From the NCBI RefSeq assembly GCF_001746915.1, contig NZ_MJGC01000038.1, positions 1 through 64,000 on the forward strand: a stretch of DNA of 64,000 bases. Direction: 5' to 3'. Under the pieces are notes generated by a model. That model saw nothing but the letters and a program-made list of their open reading frames with translations, was not told the origin of the DNA and did not search any database. The stretch comes from Desertifilum tharense IPPAS B-1220. Its GTDB lineage: Bacteria; Cyanobacteriota; Cyanobacteriia; Cyanobacteriales; Desertifilaceae. A program made the translations under genes and the position numbers. Every line of letters begins with the position of its first letter. Within the stretch, counting starts at the first letter, position 1. Shown piece after piece: positions 20,126 to 28,715 of the stretch.

Positions 20126-22843
20126 TTACCTAAAATTAACCGAAGTCCCGCGACAATCACTCGGCGAACGAGCCGCCAAAATGCGTTCTTGAGCAATCAG
20201 TTCGGGTTGCCCTTGAGCATTGCGAGTCCAACCCGTCGCCTCAACGAATGGGGATAGGGGGGTTTGAGGAGTTTGAACCCTTGATGAAGATCCCTCACTC
20301 GATACATCCCGCAAATCCTGCCAAGGGCGATCGTAACTCACTTGTTGAATTGGATTTTCCGGCACGCCACCGCGTCCAGTCGCCACAAAGCGGCTGCCTT
20401 GAGTCTCCCCACACCCCACCGCAATTTGCTGAGTGGGATCGTTCACATTACTGGGGAGTGCTACTAGGCCCGAACTGGGATCGACATCGAGCGTATTGAT
20501 TTGTACCGTACCGCTCAGTCCGAATTGAGAACTCGCGGTTATATCGCTTTCGTCGGTAAGGCGATCGCGATTTTGCAGTCCTAATAAACTTTGGGTTGCA
20601 ATCTGAATATTCCCGCCACTTCCGCGCACAGCATTAGCAACAATATCGCTATTTTCTTCTCTGACTGCGACAACGCTAGCCGATTCAATCTCAATATTGC
20701 CGCCCGTAGAATCCTCGCTAGCATTGGTGGTAATATTGCTACCCCGACGCAACACCACTGCATCAGCTCCTCGGATGCGAATATTACCTTGACTGCCACC
20801 ATTGACTTCGGCTTGCAGGCTGGCTTGATTGTCTAGAAACACCTCGCGGGCGTTTAGAGTTAAGTTTCCGGCGTTTCCTGTGGCTGAATTGCTAACGCTG
20901 ATAACCGCCCCATCCCTTACCCGAACTGTATCTGAAAAGATCCGAACCGAACCCGCATCAAAATTAGTAGTTGAAGAAGCCGAGATACTAGAAGGAATAG
21001 TTTGTTGTTCCCCCTCCACAAGCAGTTGAGAACTCCCCTGCACCTCAAGACGATTCACCCACAGATTGAGGCTACCCGCATTCCCTTCGCCATCTGTGGA
21101 AGAAATAATTTGACCGCCATTAAACACCCGCAAGCGTTCGGCAACTAGATTGATACTGCCCCCTTGTCCCTTGGCGTCCTCGCCCACTGCGACGGTAATG
21201 CCGCTAATAGTCTGGCTAATCCAATCAATGGTGGGATCGCTCACCGCCATCTCAGTGACGCGAATCCGAATATTACCTGCCGTGCCACTCCCCGATAAGG
21301 CGCTGGAAATCCCCCCGCCGTCGGAGACGGATAGCCGCCCCGTTTCAATGGAAATATTACCCCCTTGTCCTTGAGTCACAGGTTGAATGGAACTAATGAT
21401 GGCACTGGTTAAGTTAAAAGGCGTACTGCCGGAAATCTCGATGCTTTCAGTCGCTCGAATGGAGATGTCCCCTGAAATGCCTATTGTCATAGATTGCTCT
21501 ACACCGAACCGAGCCAAATTTACAACATCGGTGCTAATTCGACCTCCATCTTGTAGGCGTATCTGTTGGGCATCAATGGAGATGGGGCTGCTAACATTAT
21601 CGGTGCCGGCTGTTAGCAAAGTTGCAATAGCACTTGGACGCAAGAAGGTGTCAGTCGGGTTATATCCAAGAACTTCCACCTCTGAAGCTTGTACCGTAAT
21701 AGCGCCCGTTCGGGAGTGGCTGGGCCAAATTGGCTCAGAGGTAATGGGGTCAACTCTAGCGTTAACCCCGGACTGAAGTCGGGCACCATTGGCAAGCCGC
21801 AATCGCTCAGTTTCCACGATAATATCTCCGGCGATCGCCCTTTCTCCAGACGCGTTGCTATAAAGTCCGGGGTTGGGAAAATTCAGTTCGCTAGAAACGC
21901 CCAACAGGTCAACAAATTCAGTGGTTCTGACGGTGAGGTTTTCCCCTTGACCGAATGAACCTGTCCCGGTTTCAATACTTGAACCCTCTTGTAGGGTTAA
22001 CCCTCGTCCCCGAATGTCAATGGCACCGCCATTTAATCCAAAACGAGCTGTTTCAAGGTCTGGGGTGGTATCGAGGTAGGAAGATTGCCGCAGCGTAATG
22101 AGTCCCCATTCTGGCGGAGTGCTAGCCGTTGTGAGTCGCCAGCCTTTTTGTTCTTCTAATTCCACTTCCCCATTCCGCAGCGCCCATAATTGCACGCGCC
22201 CGTTGGGAGCCGACAGCGTGCTATTGTCAAAATTAATTTCATTTGCCACAAAGGAAATCGCGTTAGCTGCAAAGACTTGGGCAGGACGAGAGCGGAAGTT
22301 ATCGGCGGGGATGCCATTGACTTGAATGTTGCCAGCATTGGCTCCCAGTTGCAATCCCACAGGAACGCTAATGGTTAATAATGGGGGGGCTGCTGTCGGG
22401 TTAGTCTGCCATTGCACGCCATCAGCAAACAGGACTCCTTCGGCTGTTGTCGCCACAAACGAACCGCTGAGGTTGACGCGAGCATTGGGCCCAAATAGGA
22501 TACCGTTGGGATTGAGTAAAAATAGGCTGACAGGCTGATTGCTATTGCGGGTTTCAATTAAGCCATCAATCTGAGAAAGGCCTCCTCCCGTGACTCGGCT
22601 GAAGATTGTGGAGATATTGGGAGTATTGACTAAATCAAAGGTGGCCGCCCCTCCAGTGGGGACAGAAAATTGCTGGAAACTATGGAAGAGATTATTTCCG
22701 GCGGATGTCCCGTTGAGGATGGTAAAGCGATCGCCGTTTGGGATGACTGTCGTATTCAGGCTACCATCGGGGATAATTTGAGCGATCGCTATTCCTGGGC
22801 ACAGACAAGCCCATCCGAGCAGCAACATCAGCGTGTTTTTCAT
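20126..22843 (-). CDS. TpsA exoprotein, haemagglutination-activity domain (copy 3, type B leader on type A passenger)
   Basis: 905 aa. The short signal peptide (MKNTLMLLLGWACLCPGIAIAQ) and the leader DNA just before the ATG resemble copy 5. The secreted part matches copies 1, 2 and 4, so the gene is a mosaic. TPS motif LLNPNGILFGP, beta-helix passenger, conserved C-terminal GC and a terminal Cys (DCRGTSVNFR) are all present. A stretch of about 300 bp (20,580-20,890) is almost base-for-base the same as in copy 1 (26,262-26,570), closer than to the adjacent copies; this is the pattern expected from recent gene conversion. The gap to copy 2 is only 49 bp. Confidence 0.9.
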   Translation of the reverse strand: MKNTLMLLLGWACLCPGIAIAQIIPDGSLNTTVIPNGDRFTILNGTSAGNNLFHSFQQFSVPTGGAATFDLVNTPNISTIFSRVTGGGLSQIDGLIETRNSNQPVSLFLLNPNGILFGPNARVNLSGSFVATTAEGVLFADGVQWQTNPTAAPPLLTISVPVGLQLGANAGNIQVNGIPADNFRSRPAQVFAANAISFVANEINFDNSTLSAPNGRVQLWALRNGEVELEEQKGWRLTTASTPPEWGLITLRQSSYLDTTPDLETARFGLNGGAIDIRGRGLTLQEGSSIETGTGSFGQGENLTVRTTEFVDLLGVSSELNFPNPGLYSNASGERAIAGDIIVETERLRLANGARLQSGVNARVDPITSEPIWPSHSRTGAITVQASEVEVLGYNPTDTFLRPSAIATLLTAGTDNVSSPISIDAQQIRLQDGGRISTDVVNLARFGVEQSMTIGISGDISIRATESIEISGSTPFNLTSAIISSIQPVTQGQGGNISIETGRLSVSDGGGISSALSGSGTAGNIRIRVTEMAVSDPTIDWISQTISGITVAVGEDAKGQGGSINLVAERLRVFNGGQIISSTDGEGNAGSLNLWVNRLEVQGSSQLLVEGEQQTIPSSISASSTTNFDAGSVRIFSDTVRVRDGAVISVSNSATGNAGNLTLNAREVFLDNQASLQAEVNGGSQGNIRIRGADAVVLRRGSNITTNASEDSTGGNIEIESASVVAVREENSDIVANAVRGSGGNIQIATQSLLGLQNRDRLTDESDITASSQFGLSGTVQINTLDVDPSSGLVALPSNVNDPTQQIAVGCGETQGSRFVATGRGGVPENPIQQVSYDRPWQDLRDVSSEGSSSRVQTPQTPLSPFVEATGWTRNAQGQPELIAQERILAARSPSDCRGTSVNFR

Positions 22844-22892
22844 CTTTTTTCCTCATTTCCAATTGGATTAAAGTCGCGATCGCCAACAATCT

Positions 22893-25637
22893 TTATCTAG
22901 AATTAATGGAAGTCCCGCGACAATCATTCGGCGAACGAGTAGCCAAAATGCGTTCTTGGGCAATCAGTTCGGGTTGACCTTTGGCATTGCGCGTCCAACC
23001 CGTCGCTTCAACAAATGGGGATGGGATAGCTTGAGAAGTCTGAACCCTGCGGGCAGGTTGATGGCTCGATACATTCCGCAAATCCTGCCAAGGGCGATCG
23101 TAACTCACCTGTTGCATCGGATTTTCCGGCACGCCACCGCGCCCAGTTGCCACAAAGCGGCTGCCTTGAGCTTCTCCACACCCCACCGCAATTTGCTGAG
23201 TGGGATCGCTCACATTGCTAGGGAGTGCTACTAGGCCCGAACTGGGATCGACATCGAGCGTATTAATTTGTACCGTACCGCTCAGTCCGAATTGAGAACT
23301 CGCGGTTATATCGCTTTCGTCGGTGAGGCGATCGCGATTTTGCAGTCCTAATAAACTTTGAGTAACAATCTCAATATTGCCCCCACTCCCGCGCACGGCA
23401 TTGGCCACAATATCGCTATTCTCTGAGCGGACTGCGACAACGCTAGCTGAGTCAATCTCAATATTGCCGCCCGTAGAATCTTCTCCAGCATTAGTCGTAA
23501 TTTGGCTCCCGCGACGCAACACCACTGCATCGGCTCCTCGAATGCGAATATTGCCCCGACTGCCACCATTAACTTCGGCTTGCAGACTGGCTTGATTGTC
23601 TAGAAACACCTCGCGGGCATTTAGGGTTAAGTTCCCGGCATCCCCTGTGGCTAAATTACTGACGCTAATAACCGCCCCATCTCTTACCCGAACTGTATCT
23701 GAAAAGATCCGTATCGAACCCGCATCAAAATTAGTAGTTGAAGAAGCCGAGATGCTGGAAGGAAAAGTTCGTTGCTCTCCATTCACAAGCAGTTGAGAAC
23801 TCCCCTGCACCTCAAGATTATTGACCCACAGATTAAGGCTCCCTGCATTGGCTTCGCCAGCCGTGGAAGAAATAATCTGACCACCATTAAACACCCGCAA
23901 GCGTTCGGCAACCAGGTTGATACTGCCCCCTTCCCCCTTCGCCCCCTCACTGACTGCGATGGTAATCCCGTTCAGCGTCCGGCTAAAATTATCCAGAATA
24001 GGATCGCTGAGGGCAACTTCAGTGGCGCGAATCCGAATATTACCCGCTGCTCCGCTTCCGACTAGGACGCTGGAAACAGCACCCCCGTTGAAGATAGACA
24101 GCCGCCCCGTTTCAATGGCAATATTGCCCCCTCGTCCTTCAGCAAACCGTTGAATGGAACTGATGACGGTGCTGGCTAAGTTCGCAACGGTTCGTCCTGA
24201 AATCTCGACGCTTTCAGTCGCTCGAATCGAGATATCCCCGGCGATACCCGTGGTAATTAATGCGGGTAAACCGGGTGCGCCAAAGCCTAAAACATTGGTA
24301 CTAATGCGACCTCCATTTTGCAAGCGTACTCGTTGAGCATCGATGGAGATCGTGCCGCTGACATTATTGGTACCCGACGTTAGTAATGTGGTAATGGCAC
24401 TCGGACGGAAAAAGTTAGCGGCAAATGGGTTATGTCCAACGAGTTCCACATCCGAGGCTCGCACGGTAATATCGCCTGTTCTTGAATTGCGAGTTGTCAT
24501 TGGTTCAGACGTAACAGGGTCAAAATTCACGCTCACTGTAGACTGAATCCAGCCGCCATTCGCAATCCGCAATCGCTCGGTTTCCACGATAATATTGCCA
24601 GCGATCGCGCTTTCTCCAGAAGCGCTGGTATAAAGTCCAGGGGTGGGATATTGCAGTTCGCTAGAAACACCCAACAGCTCGACAAATTCAGTGGTTCTGA
24701 TGGTAATGTTTTCTCCTTGACCCAATGAACTCGTCCCAGTAGCAATACTTGAACCCTCTTGCAGGGTTAACCCTCGTCCCCGAATGTCAATGGCACCGCC
24801 ATTCAATCCAGAACGAGCCGTTGCCAGCTCTGGGGTAGTATCGAGGTAGGAAGATTGCCGCAGCGTAATCAATCCCCATTCTGCCGAAGGGCTAGCGGTT
24901 GTGAGTTGCCATCCGTCTCGATTCTCCAATCCCACCTCTGCATTCCGCAGCGCCCATAACTGCACGCGTCCATCAGGGACAGATAGGGTGGCATTGTCAA
25001 AATTAATTTCATTCCCTACTAGGGAAACGGCGTCGGCTGCAAAGATTTGGGCAGGGCGAAAGCGAAAGTTATCGGCGGGGGTGCCATTCAGTTGAATGTT
25101 GCCTGTGTCGGCTCCCAGTTGCAGCCCGACGGGAACGCTAATAGTTAGTAATGGGGGGGCTGCTGTTGGGTTCGTCTGCCATTTCATCCCATCGGCAAAG
25201 ATAACGCTCTCGGCTGTCGTCGCCACAAACGAGCCGCTGAGGTTGACGCGAGCATTGGGGCCAAACAGGATACCGTTGGGATTGAGTAAAAATAGGCTGA
25301 CAGGCTGGTTGCTATTGCGGGTTTCAATTAAGCCATCAATCTGAGAAAGGCTTCCTCCCGTGACTCGGCTGAAGATTGTGGAAATATTGGGAGTATTGAC
25401 TAAATCAAAGGTGGCCGCCCCTCCAGTGGGGACAGAAAATTGCTGGAAACTGTGGAAGAGATTATTCCCGGCGGATGTCCCGTTGAGGATGGTAAAGCGA
25501 TCGCCGTTTGGGATAACTGTTGTATTCAGGCTACCATCAGGGATAATTTGGGCTTGAGCGATATCACTGGCCACTAACAGCACGCCTAAAGAAAGTATCC
25601 TCTGAGCGAATTGAGCAAGCTGGACTCTTGTTCTCAT
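22893..25637 (-). CDS. TpsA exoprotein, haemagglutination-activity domain (copy 2, type A leader)
   Basis: 914 aa. The signal peptide MRTRVQLAQFAQRILSLGVLL... is cleaved probably after AQA. The TPS domain with LLNPNGILFGP is followed by a beta-helix passenger and a C-terminal block with GC and a terminal Cys (DCRGTSINSR). AAGG lies about nine bases before the ATG. The leader (25,633-25,712) repeats that of copy 1 nearly word for word, so the duplicated unit includes regulatory DNA. The middle third (about 330-600) carries most of the substitutions relative to the other copies, as expected if that face of the helix is the variable ligand-binding surface. Confidence 0.9.
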   Translation of the reverse strand: MRTRVQLAQFAQRILSLGVLLVASDIAQAQIIPDGSLNTTVIPNGDRFTILNGTSAGNNLFHSFQQFSVPTGGAATFDLVNTPNISTIFSRVTGGSLSQIDGLIETRNSNQPVSLFLLNPNGILFGPNARVNLSGSFVATTAESVIFADGMKWQTNPTAAPPLLTISVPVGLQLGADTGNIQLNGTPADNFRFRPAQIFAADAVSLVGNEINFDNATLSVPDGRVQLWALRNAEVGLENRDGWQLTTASPSAEWGLITLRQSSYLDTTPELATARSGLNGGAIDIRGRGLTLQEGSSIATGTSSLGQGENITIRTTEFVELLGVSSELQYPTPGLYTSASGESAIAGNIIVETERLRIANGGWIQSTVSVNFDPVTSEPMTTRNSRTGDITVRASDVELVGHNPFAANFFRPSAITTLLTSGTNNVSGTISIDAQRVRLQNGGRISTNVLGFGAPGLPALITTGIAGDISIRATESVEISGRTVANLASTVISSIQRFAEGRGGNIAIETGRLSIFNGGAVSSVLVGSGAAGNIRIRATEVALSDPILDNFSRTLNGITIAVSEGAKGEGGSINLVAERLRVFNGGQIISSTAGEANAGSLNLWVNNLEVQGSSQLLVNGEQRTFPSSISASSTTNFDAGSIRIFSDTVRVRDGAVISVSNLATGDAGNLTLNAREVFLDNQASLQAEVNGGSRGNIRIRGADAVVLRRGSQITTNAGEDSTGGNIEIDSASVVAVRSENSDIVANAVRGSGGNIEIVTQSLLGLQNRDRLTDESDITASSQFGLSGTVQINTLDVDPSSGLVALPSNVSDPTQQIAVGCGEAQGSRFVATGRGGVPENPMQQVSYDRPWQDLRNVSSHQPARRVQTSQAIPSPFVEATGWTRNAKGQPELIAQERILATRSPNDCRGTSINSR

Positions 25638-25806
25638 GGCAACCTTGGCGGTGTAGGGTGAACTGAAGACTCTAGCTTAGGGAACAAAAGTGAGGTTCTA
25701 GCGAGTCCCTTGGAGGGATCGAAGTTGGGAATAACAGTAAACGGGGGAGAGCCGATTGGGTTATACAACCGATCTTCCGCAAGCCCTCCCAAGTCACCAA
25801 CAATCT

Positions 25807-28527
25807 TTATCTAAAATTAACGGAAGTCCCGCGACAATCATTCGGCGAACGAGCCGCCAAAATGCGTTCTTGGACAATCAGTTCGGGTTGACCTTTGGCA
25901 TTGCGCGTCCAACCTGTCGCCTCAACGAATGGGGATAGGGTGGTTTGAGGAGTTTGAACCGTTGACGAAGTTTGATTGCTCGATAAATTCCGCAAATCTT
26001 GCCAAGGGCGATCGTAACTCACTTGTTGAATTGGATTTTCCGGCACGCCACCGCGCCCAGTTGCCACAAAGCGGCTGCCTTGAGCTTCTCCACACCCCAC
26101 CGCAATTTGCTGAGTGGGATCGTTCACATTACTAGGGAGTGCTACTAAGCCCGAACTGGGATCGACATCGAGCGTATTGATTTGTACCGTACCGCTCAGT
26201 CCGAATTGAGAACTCGCGGTAATATCGCTTTCGTCGGTAAGGCGATCGCGATTTTGCAGTCCTAATAAACTTTGGGTTGCAATCTGAATATTCCCGCCAC
26301 TTCCGCGCACAGCATTAGCAACAATATCGCTATTTTCTTCTCTGACTGCGACAACGCTAGCCGATTCAATCTCAATATTGCCGCCCGTAGAATCCTCGCT
26401 AGCATTGGTAGTAATATTGCTACCCCGACGCAACACCACTGCATCAGCTCCTCGGATGCGAATATTACCTTGACTGCCACCATTGACTTCGGCTTGCAGG
26501 CTGGCTTGATTGTCTAGAAACACCTCGCGGGCGTTTAGAGTTAAGTTTCCGGCGTTTCCTGTGGCTGAATTGCTGACGCTGATAACCGCTCCATCCCTTA
26601 CCCGAACTGTATCTGAAAAGATCCGAACCGAACCCGCATCAAAAGCCGTGGTGGAAGAAGCCGAGATACCCGAAGGGACAATTTCATCCGAGAGCAGTTG
26701 AGAACTCCCTTGCACCTCAAGACGATTCACCCGCAGATTAATGCTCCCTGCATTCCCTTCGCCATCTGTGGAAGAAATAATTTGACCGCCATTAAACACC
26801 CGCAAGCGTTCGGCAACTAGGCTGATACTCCCTCCTTGTCCCTTGGCGTCCTCGCTGAGGGCAACGGTAATCCCGCTAAGAGTTTGGCTAAAACTATCAA
26901 TAATCGGATCGCTCACCGCCACCTCAGTGGCGCGAATCCGAATATTACCCGCCATGCCACTCCCCGATAAGGCGCTAGAAACCGCCCCCCCGTCGGAGAG
27001 GGATAGCCGCCCCGTTTCAATGGAAATATTGCCCGCTCGTCCTTCGGCAAAGGGTTGAACGGCACTAATGACGGCACTGGTTAAGTCATCCGGCGTGCGG
27101 CCGGCAATTTCGACGCTCTGGCTAGCTCGAATGGAGATATCCCCTGAGACGCCCGTCGTAATGGATTCTATTAAACCAAACCGAGCCAGATTCAAAACAC
27201 CCGTGCTAATGCGACTTCCTTCCAGCACGCTCACCCGTTGGGCATCGATGGAGATTGGACCGCTGATATTATCGCTACCAACTGTGAGTAAAGTTGTAAT
27301 GGCGCTTGGAAGGAAAAAGAAGGTGCCAAACGGGTTATAGCCCAGGATTTCTACATCCGAGGCTCGCACGATGATATCGCCCGTCCTAGAGTTGGTTGTG
27401 GGAATGGCATCGAAACTCTCATTTACCGCAGACTGAATCCAAGACCCATTTGTAATCCGCAATCGCTCGGTTTCTACGATAATATCTCCAGCGATCGCAC
27501 TTTCTCCAAAAACGCCGGTATAAAGTCCGGGGGTAGGATATTGCTGTCGGGAGGAAACCCCTAACAGGTCAACAAATTCAGTGGTTCTGATGGTGATGTT
27601 TTCCCCTTGCCCAAATGAACCTGTCCCGGTTTCAATACTTGAACCGTCTTGCAGGGTTAACCCTCGTCCCCGAATGTCAATGGCACCGCCATTTAACCCA
27701 GAATGAGCTGTTTCAAGTTCTGGGGTAGTATCTAGAGAGGAAGATTGCCGCAGCGTAATCAATCCCCACTCTGGCGGAGTGCTAGCCGTTGTGAGTTGCC
27801 ATCCGTCTCGCTTCTCTAAACCTACCTCTGCATTCCGCAACGCCCATAACTGCACGCGTCCGTCAGGGACAGATAGGCTAGCATTCTCAAAATTAATTTC
27901 GTTTCCCGCTAGGACAACGGCGTCGGCTGCAAAGATTTGGGCAGGGCGAAAGCGGAAGTTATCGGCGGGGGTTCCCGTGACTTGAATGTTGCCTGGATTG
28001 GCTCCCAATTGCAGCCCAACCGGAACGCTAATGGTTAATAGGGGGGAGGTGGTGGCTGCGGTGGCATCCCATTGCACCCCATCGGCAAAGGTGACGCCCT
28101 CGGCTGTCGTCGCCACAAACGAGCCGCTGAGGTTCACGCTAGCATTGGGGCCAAACAGGATACCGCTCGGATTGAGTAAAAATAGGCTAACGGGTTGGGT
28201 GTGGTTGCGGGTTTCAATTAAGCCATCAATCTGAGAAAGGCTTCCCCCCGTGACTCGGCTGAAGATTGTGGAGATATTGGGGGTATTGATTAAATCAAAG
28301 GTGGCAGTTCCTCCGGATGGGACAGAAAATTGCTGGAAACTATGGAAGAGATTATTTCCAGCAGATGTCCCGTTGAGGATGGTAAAGCGATCGCCGTTTG
28401 GGATGACTGTCGTATTCAGGCTACTATCGGGGATAATTTGGGCTTGAGCTAGACGACTGGTCAATAACAGTACGCCTAAAGGAAGTATCCTCTGAGCGAA
28501 TTGAGCAAGCTGGACACTTGTTCTCAT
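25807..28527 (-). CDS. TpsA exoprotein, haemagglutination-activity domain (copy 1, type A leader)
   Basis: 906 aa; the TpsA gene closest to the TpsB gene. Signal peptide MRTSVQLAQFAQRILPLGVLLL..., cleavage after AQA. TPS domain with LLNPSGILFGP, where Ser replaces the second Asn of the NPNG motif kept by the other four copies. A beta-helix passenger, the conserved C-terminal block (GC, RFVATGRGGVPENP) and a terminal Cys (DCRGTSVNFR) follow. A small in-frame deletion relative to copies 2-4 lies around 26,680 (LLSDEIVPSG region). The NPNG change could weaken secretion or simply be tolerated. It is 188 bp downstream of tpsB on the same strand. Confidence 0.9.
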   Translation of the reverse strand: MRTSVQLAQFAQRILPLGVLLLTSRLAQAQIIPDSSLNTTVIPNGDRFTILNGTSAGNNLFHSFQQFSVPSGGTATFDLINTPNISTIFSRVTGGSLSQIDGLIETRNHTQPVSLFLLNPSGILFGPNASVNLSGSFVATTAEGVTFADGVQWDATAATTSPLLTISVPVGLQLGANPGNIQVTGTPADNFRFRPAQIFAADAVVLAGNEINFENASLSVPDGRVQLWALRNAEVGLEKRDGWQLTTASTPPEWGLITLRQSSSLDTTPELETAHSGLNGGAIDIRGRGLTLQDGSSIETGTGSFGQGENITIRTTEFVDLLGVSSRQQYPTPGLYTGVFGESAIAGDIIVETERLRITNGSWIQSAVNESFDAIPTTNSRTGDIIVRASDVEILGYNPFGTFFFLPSAITTLLTVGSDNISGPISIDAQRVSVLEGSRISTGVLNLARFGLIESITTGVSGDISIRASQSVEIAGRTPDDLTSAVISAVQPFAEGRAGNISIETGRLSLSDGGAVSSALSGSGMAGNIRIRATEVAVSDPIIDSFSQTLSGITVALSEDAKGQGGSISLVAERLRVFNGGQIISSTDGEGNAGSINLRVNRLEVQGSSQLLSDEIVPSGISASSTTAFDAGSVRIFSDTVRVRDGAVISVSNSATGNAGNLTLNAREVFLDNQASLQAEVNGGSQGNIRIRGADAVVLRRGSNITTNASEDSTGGNIEIESASVVAVREENSDIVANAVRGSGGNIQIATQSLLGLQNRDRLTDESDITASSQFGLSGTVQINTLDVDPSSGLVALPSNVNDPTQQIAVGCGEAQGSRFVATGRGGVPENPIQQVSYDRPWQDLRNLSSNQTSSTVQTPQTTLSPFVEATGWTRNAKGQPELIVQERILAARSPNDCRGTSVNFR

Positions 28528-28715
28528 GGCAACCTTGGCGGTGTAGGGTGAACTTAAGGAACTAGCTTAGGGAACAAAAGTGAGATTCTAGCGAGTCGCT
28601 TGCAGGATTTGAAGTTGAGAATCATCGGGTAAACAGGGAGAGAGCGATCGCTTTCCCCCTGAAAACCTTAATAATAGTCAGGTTAAGGCATAGAACCCAA
28701 CCCTTATCGCTTGAC

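Larger units (their letters stand above)
14552..28602 (-). repeat. Tandem array of five tpsA paralogues (leader order A-A-B-A-B)
   Basis: Five genes of about 2.5-2.7 kb each, plus their leaders, lie head to tail. Three share one leader/signal-peptide type (starts at 28527, 25637 and 19926; leader words such as CTAGCTTAGG and ACAAAA.TGAG.TT on the plus strand). Two share another (starts at 22843 and 17083; leader resembling TTTTTCCTCATTTCCAATTGG). The DNA just after the stops is also conserved (CAACAATCTTTA..TA.AATTAA). This points to unit duplication followed by exchange between copies. Confidence 0.85.

Noticed and set aside
14552..28527. Many 60-130-codon plus-strand frames opposite the tpsA genes
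   Set aside because: They recur at the same relative place in each copy because the genes are duplicates, and none has a start signal or known motif.
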